A stretch of 40,031 nucleotides of DNA from Betaproteobacteria bacterium (lineage in GTDB: Bacteria; Pseudomonadota; Gammaproteobacteria; Burkholderiales; Casimicrobiaceae), in contig JAPUER010000071.1 of assembly GCA_027492485.1 (NCBI GenBank), positions 1 to 40,031 on the forward strand, read 5' to 3'. Position 1 is the first letter of the stretch. The number at the start of each line of letters is the position of its first letter. The translations under genes were made by a program, and so were the position numbers. Below, piece by piece: positions 18,092 to 26,497 of the stretch. The notes below the pieces were generated by a model, which searched no databases, was not told where the DNA came from, and saw only the letters and a program-made list of their open reading frames with translations.

Positions 18092-18548
18092 TAGGACATT
18101 TTGGTGGTGGCGGGTTCATGGAGCCTGACGCCGCAGGTCCATTAAAAACCGACCTCATGGCGTAGCAGGCCACGCCTTGAAACGGAAATTTTTCCACACA
18201 TGTCTGAGTGGCTCGAATGAGCCATTGCTCTTGTGTTTCAGTCGATTTCATGCACACCAAGTCTTTGATGACGGCATACATTCCCTTGCCCAACTCTTCA
18301 TTTGTAGGGACGCGTCCGCTCATAGCGTACACATACCACTGATTCGCGTAGCCGACATAAAACCAGTCGTTGGACGGCTGCTGAGCCGTTATCACAACAG
18401 TTTGCAAAATTTGTGGGGCGTACCGTTGTTCGCAGTAACTGCCGGGGTCCCATTCTTCGAATTGCCCGCAGTTGTCTGCGAGAGTAACTCCTGTCGCGAA
18501 GACGCCGAAAAGCAATGTAATGACGTGACGTCGGAAATTGCTTGTCAT
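18084..18548 (-). CDS. small secreted cysteine-containing protein of unknown function
   Basis: 154 residues; no family recognised. The N-terminus has a signal peptide (RRHVITLLFGVFATGVTLA, cleavage likely before DNCGQF). The mature part is rich in aromatic residues (NDWFYVGYANQWYVYAM) and has six or more cysteines, ending with a Pro-rich tail (MNPPPPKCPIG). ATG 18548 is preceded by AGGGG on the minus strand. It is the first gene of a two-gene unit with the membrane-anchored protein. An AT-rich upstream region with a Fur-like box starts about 28 bases before the start codon. Composition differs from the rest of the window, which suggests horizontal transfer. Confidence 0.6.
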   Translation of the reverse strand: MTSNFRRHVITLLFGVFATGVTLADNCGQFEEWDPGSYCEQRYAPQILQTVVITAQQPSNDWFYVGYANQWYVYAMSGRVPTNEELGKGMYAVIKDLVCMKSTETQEQWLIRATQTCVEKFPFQGVACYAMRSVFNGPAASGSMNPPPPKCPIG

Positions 18549-18575
18549 TTTCGTTAACCCCTTTTATGTTATTAA

Positions 18576-18594
18576 CGATAATGAGAATAATTCG
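18576..18594 (-). promoter_or_regulatory. candidate Fur box
   Basis: On the minus strand the sequence CGAATTATTCTCATTATCG matches the classical Fur box half GATTATCATTATC closely; I count about 14 of 18 aligned positions by eye. It lies 28-46 bases upstream of the secreted-protein start, where a repressor would block a promoter. The prediction is from motif only. Confidence 0.35.
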
Positions 18595-18872
18595 TTTTTA
18601 CTTTAGCGTCAATATTTTTATTTATAAAGATAGTAGTGCAGTAGATCGGAAGACTTGCGGTCCCGACCAATGCGTTAGCCAATCAGCAACTGCAACCCGG
18701 TACCGCAGAAACGTCGCGATCATGTGTAACGAGCGCAGCGGCAGGCGGTCCAAGCGGCGCAGCATGAGCCCACTGGCGTGGTCGCGCGTCGCGCGTGCCA
18801 CGCGTCGGGCGATTTCTGCGACGCCCGCCTGACGCGAGCACCGGAGGGAAACAGCGAATCGCCTGGGGTCGC

Positions 18873-18913
18873 CTTTCTTTGGTCACTTTTTTTGGCGAAG
18901 CAAAGAAAGTGAC
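18873..18913. repeat. dispersed repeat with alternative stems
   Basis: CTTTCTTTG near 18873 pairs with CAAAGAAAG at about 18901-18909, and GTCACTTT near 18882 pairs with AAAGTGAC at about 18906-18913. The two pairings exclude each other in part. The sequence type is familiar from many GC-rich beta- and gammaproteobacteria. Confidence 0.55.
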
Positions 18914-18976
18914 TGGCCTCGCGCGGCCACAGAGCGCGCTGGTGGCAGACGCAACCTTCGCCGATAACGCAACTAT

Positions 18977-19014
18977 CACCCTCTCCCTAGCCCTCTCCCC
19001 TCAAGGGAGAGGGA
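18977..19014 (+). repeat. half copy of the GC-rich palindromic element (intergenic)
   Basis: CACCCTCTCCCTAG followed by CCCTCTCCC-CTCAA-GGGAGAGGG (9-bp perfect stem at 18991-19013). This is the right half of the element seen in polA and soeA, in a CTCTCCC variant, here outside any gene. Confidence 0.65.
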
Positions 19015-19022
19015 ACCAAAAG

Positions 19023-19053
19023 CGTTCATGGTTCGACAAGCTCACCACGAACG
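19023..19053. repeat. hairpin repeat just after the MFS gene
   Basis: CGTTCATGGT (19023-19032) and ACCACGAACG (19044-19053) form a 10-bp stem with one mismatch around TCGACAAGCTC. It is a member of the well-known GTTCGACAAGCTCA-type dispersed repeats and starts 4 bases after the MFS stop, so it may serve as its transcript end. Confidence 0.65.
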
Positions 19054-19057
19054 GGCG

Positions 19058-20278
19058 CTACGCCAATGCCGGCGTCCTGCTCTCCAGCGAGCGCTCGTCG
19101 ATCGGCAGATGCACGATGGCCGCGAACACGCCGAGCGCGATGGTCAGCATCCACACCGTGTTGTAGTTGCCGGTGACGTCGTAGATCTTGCCGCCGAGCC
19201 AGGCGCCGAGGAAGCTGCCGATCTGGTGCGAGAAAAACACGATGCCGCCGAGCATGCCGAGGTAGCGCACGCCGTAGACCTGCGCGATGATGGCGTTGGT
19301 CGGCGGTACGGTCGACAGCCACAGGAAGCCGATCGCAGCAGCGAACGCGTAGACCGTCCACTCCGACAGCGGCAGCGCGAGGAAGATCACGATCACCACC
19401 GAGCGCATGAAGTAGATGAAGGACAGCACGTAGCGCTTGGGCAGCTTGCCGGCGAGCACGCCGGCGAGGTAGGTGCCGAAGCAGTTGAACAGCCCGATCA
19501 GTGCCAGCGCGGTGACGCCGACGCGGGCGGCGACGCCCTTGTCGAGCAGATAGGGCGTGAGGTGGGCGCCGATGAAGACAACCTGAAAGCCGCAGACGAA
19601 ATAGCCGAGCGTGAGCAGCGTGTAGCTGCGGTCGCCGAATGCCGTGCGCAGCGCTTCGCCGGCACTGGCCTGCGCGGTGGCGGCCGGTTGCGGCAGCTTG
19701 CCCTCCTCGCCGAGCCGGGCGAAATACCAGCCGAGCGGCGCGATGGTCGCAGTGATCACGGCCAGGCCGATCAGCGATGCCGACCAGCCGTTCTGCGTGA
19801 TGAAGAACTGGCCGACCGGAATCATGAAGAACTGGCCGAACGAACCCGCCGCGGCGCTGATGCCAAACGCCCAGGCGCGGCGCTCCGGCGGCACCATCTT
19901 GCCGAGCACGCTGTAGGCGACCGAGTAGGTGGTGCAGGCCACCGCGACGCCCATCAGGATGCCGCCGGAAATCGCCAGCGTGAAACTGTTGCTCAGGAAT
20001 GCCGTCCAGCCAAGCCCGACCACGTAGAGCACGGCGCCGGCGATCAGCACGCGTCTGGCGCCGTAGCGGTCCGCGATATACCCGATGAACGGCTGCGAGA
20101 TGCCCCAGACCAGGTTTTGCAGCGCCACCGCGAACGAGAAAACCTCGCGCCCCCATTTCATGTCGGCCGAGACCGGCTGCAGAAACAGGCCGGAGAAGGC
20201 GTTTCGCGTGCCCATTGCGATGCCGAGGATGAGCGCCACGGCGAACAGCGCGCGGACGATGCGTTGGTTGGAAGTCAT
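19058..20278 (-). CDS. MFS transporter (monocarboxylate/oxalate-formate antiporter-like)
   Basis: 406 residues with twelve predicted membrane segments and the central cytoplasmic loop (ARLGEEGKLPQP, then an Ala-rich segment) typical of the major facilitator superfamily. GYIADRYGARRVLIAG between TM2 and TM3 is the family motif A (GxxxDRxGxRR). RNAFSGLFLQPVSADMKW near the N-terminus resembles the monocarboxylate/oxalate:formate antiporter branch, so an organic anion substrate is plausible. ATG 20278 is the natural start of the first membrane segment. Dyad element C lies 120 bases upstream; a 7-bp GCTAGCG hairpin (20317-20341) lies between them. Confidence 0.88.
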   Translation of the reverse strand: MTSNQRIVRALFAVALILGIAMGTRNAFSGLFLQPVSADMKWGREVFSFAVALQNLVWGISQPFIGYIADRYGARRVLIAGAVLYVVGLGWTAFLSNSFTLAISGGILMGVAVACTTYSVAYSVLGKMVPPERRAWAFGISAAAGSFGQFFMIPVGQFFITQNGWSASLIGLAVITATIAPLGWYFARLGEEGKLPQPAATAQASAGEALRTAFGDRSYTLLTLGYFVCGFQVVFIGAHLTPYLLDKGVAARVGVTALALIGLFNCFGTYLAGVLAGKLPKRYVLSFIYFMRSVVIVIFLALPLSEWTVYAFAAAIGFLWLSTVPPTNAIIAQVYGVRYLGMLGGIVFFSHQIGSFLGAWLGGKIYDVTGNYNTVWMLTIALGVFAAIVHLPIDERSLESRTPALA

Positions 20279-20397
20279 GCGCAGGGTGATACCGGAGACA
20301 GGAAGCAGCCCGCAATGCTAGCGAGGCGAAGCAGCGCTAGCGCGCAAACTTTTCAGGCGAGGCTGCAAGGCACGTCGGTCGAGCGCTTCCGCAACAA

Positions 20398-20510
20398 CTT
20401 TTGGCCGATAGCGTTATATACAAAGGGTAAATTGACGATTTTTCTATAAAGTCGACTGTCGAGAAAACCACGCGCTTGGCCCTTATGGAATGGGCGTTAT
20501 ACCCAAAAAG
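20398..20510. repeat. 113-bp dyad-symmetric intergenic element, copy C
   Basis: Starts CTTTTGGCCGATAGCG and ends GGGCGTTATACCCAAAAAG, with GTCGAC at 20451-20456, within half a base of the centre. The arms share CATTCC/TATA, AAGGG and TTTTTC blocks with copies A, B and D at the same distance from the ends. It lies 120 bases upstream of the MFS start codon. Confidence 0.75.
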
Positions 20511-20536
20511 TCATTGTCGGCCGGGCAACGGGGTCA

Positions 20537-20564
20537 GATAAAAAAGCGCGACGAATCGCGCTTT
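20537..20564 (-). terminator. intrinsic terminator of the response-regulator gene
   Basis: On the minus strand AAAGCGCGA-TTCG-TCGCGCTTT is a 9-bp stem with a 4-base loop, followed by a T-run, 32 bases after the response-regulator stop codon. Confidence 0.85.
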
Positions 20565-20595
20565 CTACGATCGCCAGCCTGCGGCTGCGATGGCG

Positions 20596-21228
20596 CTAGA
20601 CGTCGGGATTTACCAACTGATGCTGCACGGCGTAGCGCACCAGATCGACCACCGACTGCGCACCCAGCCGCTTTTGCACGGTGACCTTGTGGGTGCTGAC
20701 GGTCTTCACGCTCAGGTGCAGATCTTTGGCGATGTCGGTCACCGATTCGCCGCGCACCAGACGGATCAGGATGTCGTACTGCCGCAGCGACAACTGGGCA
20801 TGCGGCTCCTCGCCTGCGGCCGCCGTGCGCTTTTGCAGCGGACGCAACATGCACTGGTGAATGGCATCGAGGATTTCCGCCGGCCGCGAATCCTTGGCCA
20901 CGTAGCCCGCCGCACCGAGCGCCAGCGCACGAGCCCGATGCGAAACCGGATCGTAGGCGGTGAACACGATCACGCGCAGGTCAGGCGCCTCGTCGAGCAC
21001 CTGACGCAACAGCGAGAGTCCCGCGCGTCCGGGCATGGCGAGATCGAGCAGCAACACATCGACGCCGCCCTTGCGCACCAGCGCAACCGCGGACGGGCCG
21101 TCCTCGGCCTCGCCCACCAGCTGCACGCTGCGGTCGGAGGAGAGAATGCCCCGCACGCCAGCGCGGACAATCGGATGATCGTCCGCGATCGCCACGCGAA
21201 TTTGCTGACCGACGTTACTTGTACTCAT
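20596..21228 (-). CDS. NarL/FixJ-type response regulator
   Basis: 210 residues. The receiver domain (10-about 125) has the acidic pair in ADDHP, the phosphoacceptor Asp62 (LLLDLAMPG), Thr90 and Lys112 (YVAKDS). The LuxR-type helix-turn-helix (about 147-190, LSLRQYDILIRLVRGESVTDIAKDLHLSVKTVSTHKVTVQKRLG) binds DNA. The C-terminus is short. It is encoded on the same strand as, and 231 bases downstream of, the hybrid kinase, which is very likely its partner: a phosphorelay His-Asp-His-Asp would end at Asp62. It has its own terminator, and the 231-base gap probably holds a promoter. Confidence 0.93.
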   Translation of the reverse strand: MSTSNVGQQIRVAIADDHPIVRAGVRGILSSDRSVQLVGEAEDGPSAVALVRKGGVDVLLLDLAMPGRAGLSLLRQVLDEAPDLRVIVFTAYDPVSHRARALALGAAGYVAKDSRPAEILDAIHQCMLRPLQKRTAAAGEEPHAQLSLRQYDILIRLVRGESVTDIAKDLHLSVKTVSTHKVTVQKRLGAQSVVDLVRYAVQHQLVNPDV

Positions 21229-21459
21229 AACCGTTTATTTTCCCGTAATCGATGCCACAAAATGGCCGGGTGTGCTCCGACCAGGCACATTCAGAGCACT
21301 CCTATCACGTTGTCATGCGAGGCGGCGGGCGTCATTGATCGCGCGCAACATATTTGCCGATTCGGCGAGTCGTTCTTCCACCGTTATATACACCTATCTA
21401 CCATTGCCGTTGACGGCGAGTCCGGCGTCGATTGGCACCACGGCACGGCACCAACGGCG

Positions 21460-24400
21460 TCAGCGAGCGCCGGTCTTGCCGCCGTAGCGGCGCGTGCGCC
21501 AGGCGGTCAGCGCCAACCGCGTTGCCGACGCCACCGTATCCAGCGTCGCGATGCCGGAATCCGCCGGTGCATCGCAAACGTTGCGCGCCGCGCGGGCCAG
21601 CGCAGTTGCACCGACCGCGGACGCGGCACCGGCGAGCGCATGCGCAAGGGCGACAGTCGCGCGCGTGTCCGCCAACGACCAGCGCGCGTGCACGGCCGCG
21701 ACGTCATCCGGCAGACCCTGCAGGAAGCGGGCAATCAGGCGCTCCAGAAACGGCTCCGGCGCCCGCGATTCCAGATCTGCCAGCGAGTCCAGCGTTGCCT
21801 CATCGAGCAACGGCTCGCCGGTCGCGCCGTCGGCAGTGGTGGCCGGCGGTGCGGGTGGCGACCTGCTGTTCATCGCCTCCCGCAACGCCGCGTCGAGACT
21901 GAACACTGTGGCAGGTTTGGTCAAAAATCCGCGCATGCCGGCGGCGGCACACAAGGCACGATCGCCGTCGCTGACGCTGGCGGTCAATGCGACGATCGTC
22001 GGCGCCGGGCCGGGCAGCGATGCGGCATCGCTGTCGCCGTCATGTCCGGCGAATCGCTGCAGAATCCGGCGCGTCGCCTCGATGCCGCCGATTCGCGGCA
22101 GATTGAGATCCATCAGCACCACGTCGAAGCGGGTGCCTTCGCAGGCGGCGATGGCGCCTTCGCCGTCGCTCACGGCAGTGACCCGATGGCCAAGCTGCTC
22201 GAGCATGATGCCAAGCAACTCGCGATTGATATCGTTGTCCTCCACCACCATCACCGACAGTTGGCGCAGCCGGCGGGTGCCGTCCCTCGCATCGGGTTGC
22301 GGGCTGGTGGCGCCGGCAGTCGGCGGCAGCGGCGGGACCCCGCGGGGGCGGGCGGCGCGGGGGTGGGGGGGGGGGCGCGCCAGGGCCCCTACGGGAAAAA
22401 ACAAAAGGGGGCACCTGCCGGGCTCGCTTTTCATTTCAATGGTTCCGCCCAGCGCCTTCACCAGCAGCGAGCAAATAACCAAACCAAGACCGCTACCGAC
22501 GGCGCCCGATTGCCCGCTGCCGGTCGCGCCCTGCTGGAACGGCTGGAACAGGCGCTGCTGCGTGACGTGGTCGATACCCGGCCCGGTGTCCGCCACCGTA
22601 AAGCGCAACAGGTACGGCTCATCGCCGCGCGCGGGGGCGTCGGCGGTCACCGTGAGTCGCACTTCGCCGGCGGTGGTGAACTTCATCGAATTGCCGAACA
22701 GGTTGATCAGAATCTGCCGCAGCATGCCGCTGTCGGTATGAATCCGCGGCGGTACCCCCTCGGCAACGTCGATCACCAGCCGCACGTCCGGCCGCGAATA
22801 GGCGGACAGCACCACGCGCTCTGCCTCGTCGATGCAATCGCGCAACTCGAAGCTGCTGAGCACCGGCGTCACCACGCCCGCCTCCAACCGCGAGTACGAC
22901 AACACACCATCGATCAGCGTCAGCAACGACTTGCTCGCGGCGTCGATGGTTTCCACTTCGGCGGGGCGGACGCCGGCGTCGCGTCGCGTCGCCAGCAGTT
23001 GCGCGGCACCGACGACGGCCTGCAACGGCGTGCGCAGCTCATGGCTCAGGATGGCCAGAAAACGTGCTTTGTCCTCGGCCGCCTTGCGCGCCGCCTGCGA
23101 GGTATGGCGCAGTTCGCGTTCCAGCCGCTCGCGGCGCAGGATTTCCTCGGTCAGCGTCAGGTTCTGCTCGCCGAGCTGCGTGGTGCGGCGCTCGACGCGC
23201 TCCTCCAGCGTGGCGTTGAGCTGCGCAAACTGCTCGTTCTGGCTGCGGATGGTCAGCAACGATTGCCGCAGGCGCGCAACCATCTCGCCGAACGCCTGCG
23301 CCAGCACGCCGGTCTCGGCCAGCGAGGTCACCGGCATCGTTGCCGGCAAGCCATCGGCCGAGGCGTCGCGCGTGGCGGCCACCAGATGGTCGACGTCGCG
23401 CGTCACCCGCCGCAGCACCCACAGGCCCAGCATCAGCGCGGCGGCCAGCGCCGCAAGAATGACGAAGAACATGCTGAGCGCGTTGTTCACGATCGGCGCC
23501 GTAAAGTCGCTGCGTGGAATGGCGACGACGATGTCCCAGTCGATACCGTCGATGGCGGTGACGCGGCGCGACGCCACGTCGACCGATTCGCCGGTGGAGT
23601 CGATCAGCGCGATGGTGGGCGTGCCGGTTCCGCGTCGCCCCGCCACCCGCCACCATTGCGCCGCCGCGCGGATCAGGTCGGACTGGCTGTCGCGGGCGGC
23701 GACCCGCTTCTGCACGCCGTCCTCGTTGCGAAACGGCTGCTCCGCCGTCGACGACGCCACCAGCATGCCGTCGCGGTCGACGATGAACGCCACGCCGTTG
23801 GCACTGACCGCAACGCTTTTCATGAAGGCGCTCAATTCCGAGAGCTCCACATCGGCGGCCAACACGCCAAGCAGGGTTCCGCTCGGACTCACCACCGGCT
23901 GCGCGGCCGTGGTCACCAGCGCACCGGAGGCAAACGACACGTACACCGGCGTCCAGATCAGCCGCTGCGTGGCCTTCGCCTGTTGATACCAGACGCGGCT
24001 GCGGGCGTCGTAGACCCGCGCCTCTTTCTCCACCAGACGGGTACGGTCGCCCGGCGAGCGCGATGTGTAAATGGTGCGCGGCGCGCCGCCCGACTGCTGC
24101 AGGCGCACGGTGGCCGCAGCAAGGGCGCCCGGCCGCCCGCGGTCGACCCCGACGAAGCTGCCATTTTCGCGGCCGAAGTAGAGGTATCCGGTAGTGCGCG
24201 TATTGGCCGTCAGCTCGAACAGTTTGCGTTCAAGGCGCTCGTCGTCGATGAACATGTCGAGCGACGCATTGTGGTTGGCCTCGACATTCGGGAAAACGGA
24301 GCGCAGCGTGATCGCGGCCTCCTCCAGCTGGTGCACCGCCGCCTGGCCGACGCGGGCCGAGATGTCTTCCATGAGCTGCCGCGACAGCACATCGACCGCC

Positions 24401-24663
24401 TTGAGGCCGGTCACGAGCAGCGTCCCGGCAATCACCACGGCCGGCGCCAGGATCAACAGCACAAACGGCACCGTCAGCAGCGTTCTCAGGTGCAGCGCGC
24501 GGCGCACGCCACCCGGCGCCGGGCCGGCGCCGCCGCTATCGCCCGCCGCCGCCGATGCTGCTTCGACGAGATCGATCGCCCGTCTGCCCGTTGCCGGCGA
24601 CCCGACACCGGCAACATGATCTTTGTCGCTGGCAGCAGGCGTGGGCGGCGGACGGTCAGTCAT
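21460..24663 (-). CDS. hybrid sensor histidine kinase with Cache sensor, receiver and Hpt domains
   Basis: 1067 residues in the inner membrane. Order: cytoplasmic Pro/Ala-rich N-terminus; TM1 (about 61-86); periplasmic sensor about 90-390, whose WYQQAKATQRLIWTPVY and repeated VVSPSGTLLGVLAADVEL style suggests a double Cache domain; TM2 (about 394-417); HAMP and coiled coil (420-530); HisKA with His541 (SHELRTPLQ); HATPase with the NLFGNSMKF box, DTGPG and SGLGL; receiver with Asp852 (LMDLNLP) and Lys916; Hpt with His1008 (ALAHALAGAASAVGA). Cache domains usually bind small organic ligands. MTDRPPP at 24663 is the likely start, 14 residues inside the longest frame. Oddity: the end of the ATPase domain (750-775) is aberrant, see the separate entry. 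Confidence 0.9.
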   Translation of the reverse strand: MTDRPPPTPAASDKDHVAGVGSPATGRRAIDLVEAASAAAGDSGGAGPAPGGVRRALHLRTLLTVPFVLLILAPAVVIAGTLLVTGLKAVDVLSRQLMEDISARVGQAAVHQLEEAAITLRSVFPNVEANHNASLDMFIDDERLERKLFELTANTRTTGYLYFGRENGSFVGVDRGRPGALAAATVRLQQSGGAPRTIYTSRSPGDRTRLVEKEARVYDARSRVWYQQAKATQRLIWTPVYVSFASGALVTTAAQPVVSPSGTLLGVLAADVELSELSAFMKSVAVSANGVAFIVDRDGMLVASSTAEQPFRNEDGVQKRVAARDSQSDLIRAAAQWWRVAGRRGTGTPTIALIDSTGESVDVASRRVTAIDGIDWDIVVAIPRSDFTAPIVNNALSMFFVILAALAAALMLGLWVLRRVTRDVDHLVAATRDASADGLPATMPVTSLAETGVLAQAFGEMVARLRQSLLTIRSQNEQFAQLNATLEERVERRTTQLGEQNLTLTEEILRRERLERELRHTSQAARKAAEDKARFLAILSHELRTPLQAVVGAAQLLATRRDAGVRPAEVETIDAASKSLLTLIDGVLSYSRLEAGVVTPVLSSFELRDCIDEAERVVLSAYSRPDVRLVIDVAEGVPPRIHTDSGMLRQILINLFGNSMKFTTAGEVRLTVTADAPARGDEPYLLRFTVADTGPGIDHVTQQRLFQPFQQGATGSGQSGAVGSGLGLVICSLLVKALGGTIEMKSEPGRCPLLFFPVGALARPPPHPRAARPRGVPPLPPTAGATSPQPDARDGTRRLRQLSVMVVEDNDINRELLGIMLEQLGHRVTAVSDGEGAIAACEGTRFDVVLMDLNLPRIGGIEATRRILQRFAGHDGDSDAASLPGPAPTIVALTASVSDGDRALCAAAGMRGFLTKPATVFSLDAALREAMNSRSPPAPPATTADGATGEPLLDEATLDSLADLESRAPEPFLERLIARFLQGLPDDVAAVHARWSLADTRATVALAHALAGAASAVGATALARAARNVCDAPADSGIATLDTVASATRLALTAWRTRRYGGKTGAR
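22330..22420 (-). other. anomalous G-rich segment within the kinase gene
   Basis: This part of the kinase gene contains an unbroken run of more than ten G on the plus strand and flanking GGGGG runs. It translates to LLFFPVGALARPPPHPRAARPRG just where a kinase normally reads GRGTxFxFxLP. The frame is kept. It looks like miscalled or damaged sequence, or alternatively a badly decayed GC-rich palindromic element. Confidence 0.4.
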
Positions 24664-24728
24664 GGGGCGGGGCGGCGTGCTCTCCTGAGCGACTTTTACC
24701 ACCACCGCTGCGCTCGTTCCGCCGCAAC

Positions 24729-25856
24729 CTACTTCTCGAAGAAGTCCTTCAGCTTGTCGAAGAAACCCTTCTGCCGGGGGCTTTGCTTGGCGGCATTCTT
24801 CTCGCGAATTTCTTCGAAGTCACGCAGCAGTTCCTTCTGCCGCGAGGTCAGGTTGACCGGCGTTTCGATCTGCACGTGGCAATAAAGATCGCCGGTCACG
24901 CTGCCGCGCACCGGGCGGATGCCCTTGTTCTTGAGCCGGAACACCTGGCCGGACTGCGTCTCCGACGGAATCTTCAGCAGCGCCTTGCCGTCCAGCGTCG
25001 GGATTTCCAGCTCGCCGCCGAGCGCTGCGGTGGCAAACGAAATCGGCATCTCGCAATGCAAATCCGCCGCGTCGCGCTGGAACACCGCATGCGGCTTGAT
25101 CTGCACCACGACATAGAGGTCGCCCGCCGGCCCGCCATTGGTGCCCGCTTCGCCCTCGCCCGAGAGGCGGATGCGGTCGTCGGTATCGACGCCGGCCGGA
25201 ATCTTCACCTCCAGCGTCTTCGACTTCTTGGTCACCCCGGCGCCGTGACAGGTCTTGCAGGGGTGCTTGATGATCTTGCCGCTGCCGTGACACTGCGGGC
25301 AGGTCTGCTGCACCGAGAAAAATCCCTGCGACACCCGCACTACGCCGGCGCCCTTGCAGGTCGGGCAGGTTTCGGGATCATGGCCCTTTTCGGCGCCGGT
25401 GCCGTGGCAGACCTCGCAGGTCTCGGTGGTCGGGATGCGCAGTTTGGTGGTGGTGCCGCGCGCCGCGTCCTCCAGCGTGATTTCGAGGTTGTAGCGCAGG
25501 TCGGAGCCGCGGAACGGCGAATCGGCGCGCTGCTGGCGGCCGCGACCGCCGCCGAAGATTTCGCCGAAGATGTCGCCAAAGGCATCGCCGAAATTGCCGC
25601 CGGCAAAGCCGCCGGCACCGGCCGCCTGCGGGTCGACGCCGGCGTGACCATATTGATCGTAGGCGGCGCGCTTCCTGGCGTCGGAGAGGACTTCGTAGGC
25701 GGCTTTGGCTTCCTTGAAACTTTCCTCGGCCACCTTGTCGCCCGGGTTACGGTCGGGGTGGAGCTTCATCGCGAGCTTGCGATAGGCTTTCTTGATGTCG
25801 TCCTCGGACGCCGATTTCTCCACCCCGAGGACGCTGTAGAAGTCTTTTTTTGCCAT
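24729..25856 (-). CDS. dnaJ: chaperone DnaJ (Hsp40)
   Basis: 375 residues, the usual length. J domain 1-70 with HPD at 33-35, needed to stimulate DnaK ATPase; a Gly/Phe-rich region ([23 protein letters not shown]); four CxxCxGxG zinc repeats ([32 protein letters not shown]); then the substrate-binding C-terminal domains. [12 protein letters not shown] at 25856 is the conserved start; a longer frame 15 residues upstream has no family support. It acts in the cytoplasm with DnaK and GrpE. Unusually for betaproteobacteria, dnaK and grpE are not next to it. The kinase gene follows 65 bases downstream on the same strand. Confidence 0.98.
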   Translation of the reverse strand: MAKKDFYSVLGVEKSASEDDIKKAYRKLAMKLHPDRNPGDKVAEESFKEAKAAYEVLSDARKRAAYDQYGHAGVDPQAAGAGGFAGGNFGDAFGDIFGEIFGGGRGRQQRADSPFRGSDLRYNLEITLEDAARGTTTKLRIPTTETCEVCHGTGAEKGHDPETCPTCKGAGVVRVSQGFFSVQQTCPQCHGSGKIIKHPCKTCHGAGVTKKSKTLEVKIPAGVDTDDRIRLSGEGEAGTNGGPAGDLYVVVQIKPHAVFQRDAADLHCEMPISFATAALGGELEIPTLDGKALLKIPSETQSGQVFRLKNKGIRPVRGSVTGDLYCHVQIETPVNLTSRQKELLRDFEEIREKNAAKQSPRQKGFFDKLKDFFEK

Positions 25857-25973
25857 TCTTGTTCTGCACACGCAGCGTCCGGCGGCGAGACACGCCGGCA
25901 CGATGCCAAAACCATTGAGTTAGCGGGGGATTTGGGCGCGGATTGGCTAATTTCAAGCAGCCGGCGCCAGCCG

Positions 25974-26441
25974 CTAACGATCGGAGTCAGCCGCGAATAA
26001 ATAGCTGACGGTATCGAATTCTGCCGGAAGCGCCTGCCAGCGCTCGCGCATGCGCCGCATCGCGTCCGCCGGCACCGCGTGCACGTTCACCCACTCGCCA
26101 ACGCACTCGACCACGCAGAACGGCTTGCCGGCGAGCCTTGCGGCGCCTACAGCGGCCGCCATTTCCCATAGCCGGACGTGGGTATTGGCCACCACCACCC
26201 GCTCGCCCGCCTGCAGTGCGGTCAGCGCATCGCGCACCACAATCGCATGGGCGTCGGCCAGCCGGGCGGGGTCGAAGTGGTAGGCGCCATCAACCATGAA
26301 ATGCTGGTCGGTCTCGAGATGGCGGAAGCCGTGCCCGGCGGCCAGCCGCTGCGCCAGCGTGCTCTTGCCGCTGCCGGGCAGGCCACGCAGCAGCACGCAG
26401 TCGAACGCGAGCAAGGGTGTCAGGGTAGCGAGGCGCTGCAA
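25974..26441 (-). CDS. small P-loop kinase (AAA_33/zeta-toxin-like fold)
   Basis: 155 residues. A Walker A motif GLPGSGKST (20-28) is followed by HLETDQHFMVDGAYHFDPARL, which resembles the second acidic motif of the polynucleotide kinase/NEDD4BP2-like ATP-binding family, and by VVVANTHVRLWEM, the Walker B-like strand with substrate contacts. It would phosphorylate a small substrate or RNA/DNA end; the substrate is unknown. The frame begins at a TTG (26439-26441), which touches the T-tract of the preceding terminator. A TTG at 26414 or the GTG just before LLRGLPG are alternative starts. No partner antitoxin is next to it, so a toxin role is not supported. Confidence 0.7.
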   Translation of the reverse strand: MQRLATLTPLLAFDCVLLRGLPGSGKSTLAQRLAAGHGFRHLETDQHFMVDGAYHFDPARLADAHAIVVRDALTALQAGERVVVANTHVRLWEMAAAVGAARLAGKPFCVVECVGEWVNVHAVPADAMRRMRERWQALPAEFDTVSYLFAADSDR

Positions 26442-26468
26442 ACGAAAACGGCTCCGGAAACGGAGCCG
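26441..26468 (-). terminator. intrinsic terminator of the DUF3034 gene
   Basis: On the minus strand CGGCTCCG-TTTC-CGGAGCCG is an 8-bp GC stem with a 4-base loop, followed by TTTTCGTTT, 30 bases after the stop of the DUF3034-type gene. Confidence 0.88.
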
Positions 26469-26497
26469 CTATTGTCGCTGGGGACCGATTGCCGGCG

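Larger units (their letters stand above)
18549..19057. other. gene-free stretch packed with dispersed repeats
   Basis: No credible gene is seen in these 509 bases. The first 80 bases are AT-rich promoter-like sequence for the secreted-protein gene. From about 18680 the sequence becomes GC-rich and is built from dispersed repeats: a block with CTTTCTTTG / CAAAGAAAG and GTCACTTT / AAAGTGAC inverted repeats (about 18873-18913), half a GC-rich palindromic element (18977-19014), and a CGTTCATGGT...ACCACGAACG hairpin (19023-19053). Translated repeat sequence of the FFGEAKKVT kind is common in GC-rich proteobacterial genomes and is not evidence of a gene. Confidence 0.7.
20279..20595. other. 317-base gap: element C and a terminator
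   Basis: No gene is seen. It contains the 7-bp inverted repeat GCTAGCG/CGCTAGC (20317-20341), dyad element C (20398-20510) and the intrinsic terminator of the response-regulator gene (20537-20564). The AT-rich part around 20400-20460 is the most promoter-like region for the MFS gene. Confidence 0.6.

Noticed and set aside
18795-19166. A possible plus-strand gene upstream of the MFS stop
   Set aside because: Its translation is that of known dispersed repeats (FFGEAKKVT, SLALSPQGRG types) and it overlaps the MFS gene.
20590-24885. A very long open frame on the plus strand over the kinase and regulator genes
   Set aside because: It is antisense to two well-conserved signalling genes and its translation is Arg/His/Gln-rich without any domain.
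25974-26441. Zeta-type toxin of a toxin-antitoxin pair
   Set aside because: No small antitoxin gene is adjacent, and the neighbours are dnaJ and an outer-membrane protein with its own terminator.
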